The notes under the pieces were generated by a model. The model saw only the letters and a program-made list of their open reading frames with translations, did no database searches and was not told the DNA's origin. The translations under genes and the position numbers were made by a program. DNA of 64,000 bases from Nelumbo lutea (taxonomy: Eukaryota; Streptophyta; Magnoliopsida; Proteales; Nelumbonaceae), in assembly GCA_022828595.1 (NCBI GenBank), contig JAKGHH010000005.1:52881655-52945654 (forward strand), in the 5' to 3' direction. Of this stretch, positions 57,480 to 64,000 are shown one piece after another (positions within the stretch are counted from its first letter, which is position 1; every line of letters begins with the position of its first letter).

Positions 57480-58850
57480 AGAGATATTACTTGAGTTATT
57501 ATATAGAATAGTAGATAGCATGTGCCATTTGTTAGGTTACTAACAATATTAGAAAGAGTAAAACAAAGGCAATTTCAGTTTTTTGGTAGGTATCTATATT
57601 ATAACAGAGAGTGGGAGAATGTGAGACGATAAGTCCTATTACCTCAGTGCTTGAATAGACCTATCTTATCTCCCTTCTCAGACATGTGATCTATTTATTT
57701 TTCAAATTAAACAGGTAAAATATCACAGATCAAATCACTCTTAAATGGCTCTAGATTCTTCCTGCAGCAGTGCAGCTAGCTGACTCCCTCCCTGATTAAG
57801 ACAAAATCCTTCTTTAATTCTCTAAAACGCCATTACGCAATGTTGGTGTCGGCTATCTGGGGGTCTCAGCTCTCTGGGGTCTTTGGCCACTTGGTAATAT
57901 TATTTTTCATAATCTTTGATCAAATTCTTTTAAATGCCATGCATCACGTTCAAATTTATGGGAGGAAAACTTATTAGTGGTAGAGGGACCTCACTGAGTC
58001 ATAATTCTTCATGGGTAACCAAAAAATAAGGAAGAAAAAGAAATTTAAATCTGTTTTGAACCTCAAATAAAAAGTAAAATAGTCCTTCTCTACAACTAAT
58101 TTTCTTGTTTCCTCTTCCTCGCTCCCATTGCATTTGGTTTGATTGGATTGCTAAGCAACCGAATATATTGACTACATACACTCTTATTAGACGTTAGAAC
58201 TGAGGAGGAGAAAGCTACGTCAATAATACTCCTAATTTAAGAAGTTTATGGACTCTGGACAACCTGGAATCTTGGGAGTTGGGAGTGCAGAACTGAAAAT
58301 TCTGTTTTCACTCTTACGTTTGATACATGTTACAACGCATAGGAAGAACTTAGAAACGGAGATAATGTTTTAAAACAACAGACGGGATCGCTTGTAAATC
58401 GGTTTCCATAGTCCGTTTTGTTTTTTGAAAACAAATAGAACTGCATATCAGTTCCTATAATTTCTAAACGCCGTCTGTGGGAATCGAACCCACGACCACG
58501 TGGTTAAAAGCCACGCGCTCTACCAGCTGAGCTAAGACGGCTTGCGTTTTGCTTAATTGAATATTTGTTAGACGTGTAATACGAGATTATTTTATTTTGA
58601 CCAACAGCTCAAGTATAACTCATACTAGACAGGCATGATTCATTAGTTGAACCGCTTAGAAAGACTATAGATGGAACCGGGACGGGTTGTGTTAGGTTTA
58701 TGAACAATTGGATTTCATGAATGAAAACTATGGACCAAGCTCGTTTATCTTTGCCCTGTTACACTATGTGGTTATTATAAGAAAAACAATTTTATTTGCA
58801 TGAGATATGGAGTAATAATATTTGTAATTCTTGATTATGTTGTGTTTTTA
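57480..58850. repeat. tRNA-Lys-bearing unit, fourth copy
   Basis: Begins GAGATATTACTTGAGTTATT as at 49311 and follows the same order to beyond the tRNA (GGACCAAGCTCGTTTATC at 58733). It lacks about 170 bases present in the third copy. Contains an intact tRNA-Lys at 58469-58541. Confidence 0.82.
58469..58541 (-). tRNA. tRNA-Lys (anticodon UUU)
   Basis: 73 bases, identical in sequence to the gene at 37610-37682, with intact boxes A and B. Only TTT follows directly (GCGTTTAGAAATT); the next TTTT is roughly 45 bases downstream, so termination may be less efficient than in the other two copies. Confidence 0.95.
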
Positions 58851-59552
58851 TTGAAATATATGATCTCTGAATTTTTCTGTATTTGATCAAGTTTCAATAA
58901 TTTTTGTGTTTCTCTATCAATTTCTGTTTATCAGTATTTTTATAATTTTTGTTATTTTCTGCAATTTCTGTTTTCTTCGATTTTCATATTTTTTGCAGTT
59001 TTTGTATTTTTTCTGCAATTTTTTTTTTATTTTTCTGCAATTTATTAAATTTTTCTCTTTTTTTTCTTTGCAATTTTTTATTTTATGAATATATATATAT
59101 GTTTTGACATTTTGTAAAACATAAAAAAAAAATTAGAGGGTCAAATGGGTGGATAAGGGTGGGTCAAGGTCAAAGTGGGTCACAACCCACTCTGACCCAC
59201 TAACATGGGTGACAAATGGGTTAGTGGATCAGAATGGGTGGGTTGATACTCAACCTTGACCCAACCCAACCCAACCCACCCATTTGCCACCCCTTGGAAG
59301 AATGAAAATGACTTTCATTTGAACCCTAGCCCTTACGAATTAAGTGAGAGTTGGGACACAAGAGGAAATTCTTTGTTTTTGTTTTTATTTTTTTAAATAC
59401 AAGAAAAATAAAAATAGAACCCATGAACCGTTGCCTGGGTCGAACGGTTTAGCAGTTCAACTGCTCAAGTGAGCGGTTTTCTGACCTTTTCAATGGGTTT
59501 TTGAACACTGACGATTTATAGTATAACCGGAACTAGAGACTGAATGGTTCTC
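58851..59552. other. Intergenic: T-rich stretch and GGGTC-rich segment
   Basis: 58900-59100 is T-rich low-complexity DNA whose open frame is Phe-rich and not a gene. 59130-59295 has inverted GGGTCAAATGGGTGG and CCCACCCATTTGCCACCCC ends and resembles a short hAT-like segment, but no target duplication is clear. Confidence 0.45.
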
Positions 59553-60115
59553 AATTTTTCCAGTCCAACTGTCCGGTCTGGTCCAGTTTTGAAAACATTG
59601 GTTCAAACTCAAACCCATTAATTCATCAATCTCTAGAGATGGCAATTTCAGCCAAAACCGTGGGGCCCTACCCCACCCCACCCTTTAAACCACTAATTGG
59701 GGTTTGGGGAAAACCCAAAACTCTAGGGTCGGGATAGGCATGAACGATATTTGTCCACCCCGCCCTGACCCCCCGACTATATTATAAAAACATAATATAT
59801 ACATATATACCTAGGCAACGATGCATGGGTTCTATTTTTATTTTTCTTATATTTAAAAAAAAAAAAACAAAAAAAAAAATAATTTTTCCAGTCCGACTGT
59901 CCGGTCTGGTCCAATTTTGAAAACATTGGTTCAAAATCAAACCCATGAATTCATCAATCTCTAGAGATGGCAATTTCAGCCAAACCCATGGGGCCCTACC
60001 CCACCCCACCCTGTCCTGATCAAGGTGGGTTTTTAAACCACTGATCGGGGTTCGGAGAAAACCCAAAACTCTAGGGTCGGGATAGGTGTGAACGGTATTG
60101 GTCCACCCTGCCCTG
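59553..60115. repeat. 328-bp tandem duplication, second copy incomplete
   Basis: 59553-59880 and 59881 to about 60115 are near-identical, starting AATTTTTCCAGTCC and passing through GGTCTGGTCCA, TTCATCAATCTCTAGAGATGG and CTCTAGGGTCGGGATAGG. The duplicate contains the left end of the hAT-like element at 59962, so that element's left end occurs twice (also at about 59634). Confidence 0.85.
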
Positions 60116-60456
60116 ACTCCCTGACAATATGTTAATATATGTATGTATGTATGTAATTTTTAATATATGCTAATATATATTATATTATATTATACATTTA
60201 TGCTATATTATAATACATAATATAAACTAGTTCTAGGTAGATTTAAAAAAAATCAAAATTATAAATAATAAATATACAAGTAAGAATGACCCAGGTGGGG
60301 CAGGGCAAAGTCGAGGATCCTGTTCCTTGTGAGGACGGGGATGGGATTTAGATTTTTAGCCCTGTTGGGGTTTGGGATGGGGACAGGGAATTTGAATTCA
60401 GGGTTGAGTACGGGGTAGTCTAAACCCAGCCCAGCCATGCCCCATTGCCATTCCTA
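59962..60456. mobile_element. hAT-like non-autonomous element 3
   Basis: 495 bases with ends TAGAGATGGCAA and, inverted, TAGGAATGGCAA. Target duplication TCAATCTC (59954-59961) versus TCAACCTC (60457-60464), seven of eight matching. G/C-rich subterminal runs surround an AT-rich core. No transposase. Confidence 0.65.
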
Positions 60457-60557
60457 TCAACCTCTTAGTATGGTCAAGTGTGACTTGTGGCCTCACCTAA
60501 TTATTCTAATACAAAAGTGATGAAGTATATTGGACTCATCAGTTTTGGTAGAAAAAC

Positions 60558-60863
60558 TGGGGATGCAAACAAATGGGATCCGATCAAATTTGTTCCAATC
60601 GGATCTTTTGATAGGACTTAATTTGAATTTGAATTCCATCAGATCTTCGGATCTGATTTAATTTGACTTGTTTTTTTTTTAAATTAATAAATTATTAAAA
60701 GAAAAAAATAAAATATACTAATTTAAATAAAGAAAAACAAAAAAATATAAATAGTTTATAAAAATACAATATAAATAAAATATATATATATACACACATT
60801 TATATTTATAAATATATAATACATGAATAAGGGTTATCCGAATCCGATCCATTTGCATCCCTT
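60558..60863. mobile_element. hAT-like non-autonomous element 4
   Basis: 306 bases with ends TGGGGATGCAAAC and, inverted, AAGGGATGCAAAT. Perfect 8-bp duplication AGAAAAAC (60550-60557 and 60864-60871). It carries GGATC(C/G)GAT motifs inside both ends and an AT core. It ends 29 bases from the tRNA-Lys at 60893, on its 3' side. Confidence 0.7.
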
Positions 60864-60892
60864 AGAAAAACAGTTTGATTATAATTTTAAAA

Positions 60893-60965
60893 CGCCGTCT
60901 GTGGGAATCGAACCCACGACCACGTGGTTAAAAGCCACGCGCTCTACCAGCTGAGCTAAGACGGC
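60893..60965 (-). tRNA. tRNA-Lys (anticodon UUU)
   Basis: 73 bases, identical to the two other intact copies, followed at once by GCGTTTTAAAA, a T4 terminator. Upstream flanking DNA (GCAGGCATGATTCA-like phrase near 61051) resembles that of 58469-58541, so it also arose by duplication. The downstream flank is replaced by hAT-like element 4. Confidence 0.95.
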
Positions 60966-61974
60966 TCACTGTTTTACTTAATTGAATATTAGATAGACAT
61001 GTAATATGAATTTATATTTTTACCAACAAAATGAACATGGATACTTAAATACAGGCATGATTCACTAGTTGAATCGTTGTCTGATCTATTGTTTTTTAAC
61101 GTCGGATATGGTGCTTTGCCCCTGTTCTCTAATAAATTAACTAAGGTAAGTTTACTGTTTGAGTGTCAATGATGAAGTTGCTATGGAGTATAGACTTAGA
61201 ATGTTGCCCTTGTTCTCTAATCTCCAACTGTTGAGAGTCAAGAATGTCCAAAACCAATTTAAAGAAATACAAAAACAGAGAGAACACATGGGGAAAGAGT
61301 CAATATGGAGTATAGACTTAGAATACCAATATTCGATTGATTTGAATTTGAACTTATTGCTTGGAGGTAAGAAACTCTCAAACATACATGCTCAATTATG
61401 TGGATTTAAAAAAATAAAAAATTCCAAAATTTGTAAAAATATAAAGGTGATTTTGAAGCAAAAAATGAAGGAGGAGGGAAGCAACACGTGGCCTGAATGG
61501 CTTTGTATATATAGATTAGTATTCTTACTCTCATTCTCTCTATTTCTCTTTCTCTTTCTCTCTCTCTCTCTTAAATGTCATAATAACATGCATTGAAATA
61601 AGAGATCTTGGAAAACCCAAAGTCCCTATCTAATAGTGTGCATATTTATTAATGCAATTAAAGTAGGCAATGATTATCTTTTTATATTTTTAAAACAATA
61701 AAAAAAATAGGAAAAATGCAAAATTTAAGAAAATAGATAAGTAGTTTCTCTTAAAGGAGAGACATATTGACATGGACCATCTAATTTTATATATATACTA
61801 GTAGGGACCTGTGCGATGCATGGGATTTGTTAAGTTAAAGATAAACGATAGAAACAAGTAAGAGTATATGATTGTATTATATAATAATAAATAATCACTT
61901 ATGTTTTATATACTACTTTTAATATTTTTTTACAATAAAAAAATAACAATAATTAGTTTTAGATAGGGTTGTTT
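60966..61974. other. Intergenic, no gene seen
   Basis: ATGGAGTATAGACTTAGAAT occurs twice (about 61183 and 61305), and a (TC)n tract lies at 61535-61571. A 145-codon open frame (61159-61596) spans both and has no domain; its hydrophobic end is encoded by the TC tract. Confidence 0.5.
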
Positions 61975-61982
61975 ATCAAACT

Positions 61983-62473
61983 TAGGGATGGCAATTTTCC
62001 CCATTTCCCCGATCCCCATGGGGATCCAACCCATTTTTCCCCAATATGGTGGGTATGGGGATGTTTTTCCCCCTGTGGGGATGGAAATGAGGAAATCTTC
62101 ATCCCTATTGGTGGAGATGGTGAGAGCACTCCCTGCCCAGTGTGGACCTCGATCCCCGCTAATATATATGTATATATACGCATACGTTTATATATGTACA
62201 TAAGTACACATATGTCTATATGTTAATATTTTTAAAAATATGGTTGAATATGTTTGAATCTTTTCTAATACGATTGTAAATTTTAATTATTTTATTTTTA
62301 TTTATTTTTAAATAAAATAAAATACAAAAACATGATGGTTAACATTATAAAGAATCACGGGGAGTGGGGATCCCATGGGGATGGGGATAACTTTGTCCCC
62401 ATTAGCAAGGATGGAGACAAGGACGGGGATGGGGAGAGATTCCTCATCCCCACCCGCCCCGTTGCTATTCCTA
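61983..62473. mobile_element. hAT-like non-autonomous element 5
   Basis: 491 bases with ends TAGGGATGGCAA and, inverted, TAGGAATAGCAA. Flanks are ATCAAACT (61975-61982) and ATCAAATA (62474-62481), six of eight bases matching. GGGGAT runs lie inside both ends. It has the same end type as element 3 at 59962. No transposase. Confidence 0.6.
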
Positions 62474-62481
62474 ATCAAATA

Positions 62482-64000
62482 AATGAGATTGACCAACCTG
62501 ATTTCTAGTATTTTCATTCAGCTTTGGTTCAACAATTTCCCAACCCAAATAGGTTGGATCAGTTTTGCTTTAGCATTTGTAAACTAACTAAAATTGAATG
62601 ACTCGACCATAGATATATATTCATATTTTATATTTTAAATATATTTTTAATACAGGAAAATAGGAAGATTCCAATATTTCGTAGGCTAAAATATTTCATA
62701 TCATAAATTTAATTTTTAAGTTTATTTTTTTAATAATGCCATTGTAATTCTTAAAATTAAAGCTTAATTTTTAAATTTAATTTATGTTTAAATATTTTGA
62801 ACTAATCGACCAAACCAAAAATTAACCCAAATCGATATAACTAGAGTGACCAACTCCCCAACATGACCAGGTAGATTTGGTTAGCCAAACAACCTACAAT
62901 TGAACCGAATCAACCCATGAACAATATTTTAATCTGCAATAATTATTAAAAATTTATAGCAAAAATAAAAAAAATAAAATTAAAAAGCTAAATAATAGTA
63001 GTTTAAACTCCAATAGTTATTGAAAAGTTTCTATTAAATAAATAAATAGATTTATACATAAGTATTGAAAATATATTTATCACAAAAATAATAAATAATT
63101 ACTAAAATATAATAAATATTAATTTTAGTATATATAAATAGATAATAAATATATATTATTTTTCAAGATTATTAATAATAAATATTAAAATTTTAAAGTT
63201 ATTTTCTAGACATATTAATTGGTATAAATGAAATTATTTATTTATAATATTATTTATTTATTTAAGCAATATGGTTATTTAAATTTTGAAATATTAATTA
63301 CTTGTTGAATTTAATAATCCAAAAAATTATAATACTATTAATACATAATTTGTTATTTTAATTATTTAAAATCTAGTTATGTTAAATATTTTGTTATTTA
63401 AAGTATTTAGTTATTTAACTAAATGTTTAAAATCTTAATGTATTTATTATAATTGAAAGTTATTCAGTAACTATTTAAAATATATTATTAATTGATTTAA
63501 AATATCAATTTTAATATTTTGTTATTTAAGATATTTAGTTATTGAAATATTTAAATGTTATTTCATTTTTAATGTTATATTTTTATTATTTGAATAACAT
63601 TTAGATTGAATGATCCCCAAAAATTATAATTTATATTGTTTGTACATAATTTCGTGATGAACTTTGAAAAAATATATAATTATTAATAATATTAATATTA
63701 TTAAATCAATTATAATTATCTTTTTTATTTTTAATAAATATTTTTTGAAGTTTTTATATAATTTTGTTAGAATATTTAAATAATTCTTAAATTTTTTAAT
63801 TCAGACTTCCTTTAAATAGATGTGGATAAAAAGTGGGGGAGAAGATAAATAATAATTAAAGATAATTTAGGAGAGAAACTCTCTACAAAATTAGAGATAA
63901 CTTAGGAGAAAGTGAGACCAAATTAACCCCCCACAACATCCCACATGTCCCAGCCATGTATTGAGAACATCTCCTGATGATGACATCATCATTCCTAGTA
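62482..64000. other. Very AT-rich intergenic region, no gene seen
   Basis: Dominated by TTATTTA and AATAATA-type low-complexity sequence. No ORF, RNA gene or bounded element can be supported. Confidence 0.6.

Noticed and set aside
61159..61596. 145-codon plus-strand frame
   Set aside because: Spans an internal direct repeat and ends in a TC microsatellite that encodes the hydrophobic tail; no domain.

Overview
This window is nuclear DNA of a flowering plant. The signs are a very long secreted glycine-rich cell-wall protein gene, Tat-lineage Ty3/gypsy LTR retrotransposons, hAT-like, CACTA-like and foldback elements, and a dispersed cluster of tRNA-Lys(UUU) genes in AT-rich intergenic DNA. The species cannot be named from the sequence. 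The window is mostly repeats; only the glycine-rich genes, three tRNA genes and one small spliced gene fragment look like host genes.

Layout. Two paralogous blocks are visible. Block A (about 1-12,990) holds the 5' part of a glycine-rich protein (GRP) gene on the minus strand, a non-autonomous LTR element (2790-6530), a unit with a broken tRNA-Lys, a solo LTR, and the LTR-proximal end of a Tat element. Block B (about 17,732-51,000) holds a full-length GRP gene copy with three 1-base deletions, an older decayed GRP split by a 10.6-kb Tat element (24,120-34,765), a unit with an intact tRNA-Lys, the same solo LTR, and a 9.8-kb Tat element in reverse orientation (38,966-48,737) that interrupts another tRNA-Lys unit. 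The right part (51,000-64,000) holds a CACTA terminus, an unclassified repeat, a three-exon gene fragment, two more intact tRNA-Lys genes, several short hAT-like elements with 8-bp target duplications, and an AT-rich tail.

How parts relate. The LTR elements have primer-binding sites complementary to the 3' end of tRNA-Lys(UUU), the tRNA encoded by the local cluster. Both large Tat elements carry gag, protease, RT, two RNase H domains and integrase, all broken by stops and frameshifts. Downstream of integrase they also carry a three-exon gene on the opposite strand. It has conserved intron positions and, in two of three copies, a conserved TATA box. This antisense spliced gene is the most interesting system here. 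Paired target duplications, paralogous empty sites and shared insertions give a relative order of events: tRNA-unit amplification, then insertion of the reverse Tat element and the solo LTR, then duplication of the block. The near identity of the two GRP copies is much higher than that of the flanking units and calls for gene conversion, a later duplication or an assembly artefact.
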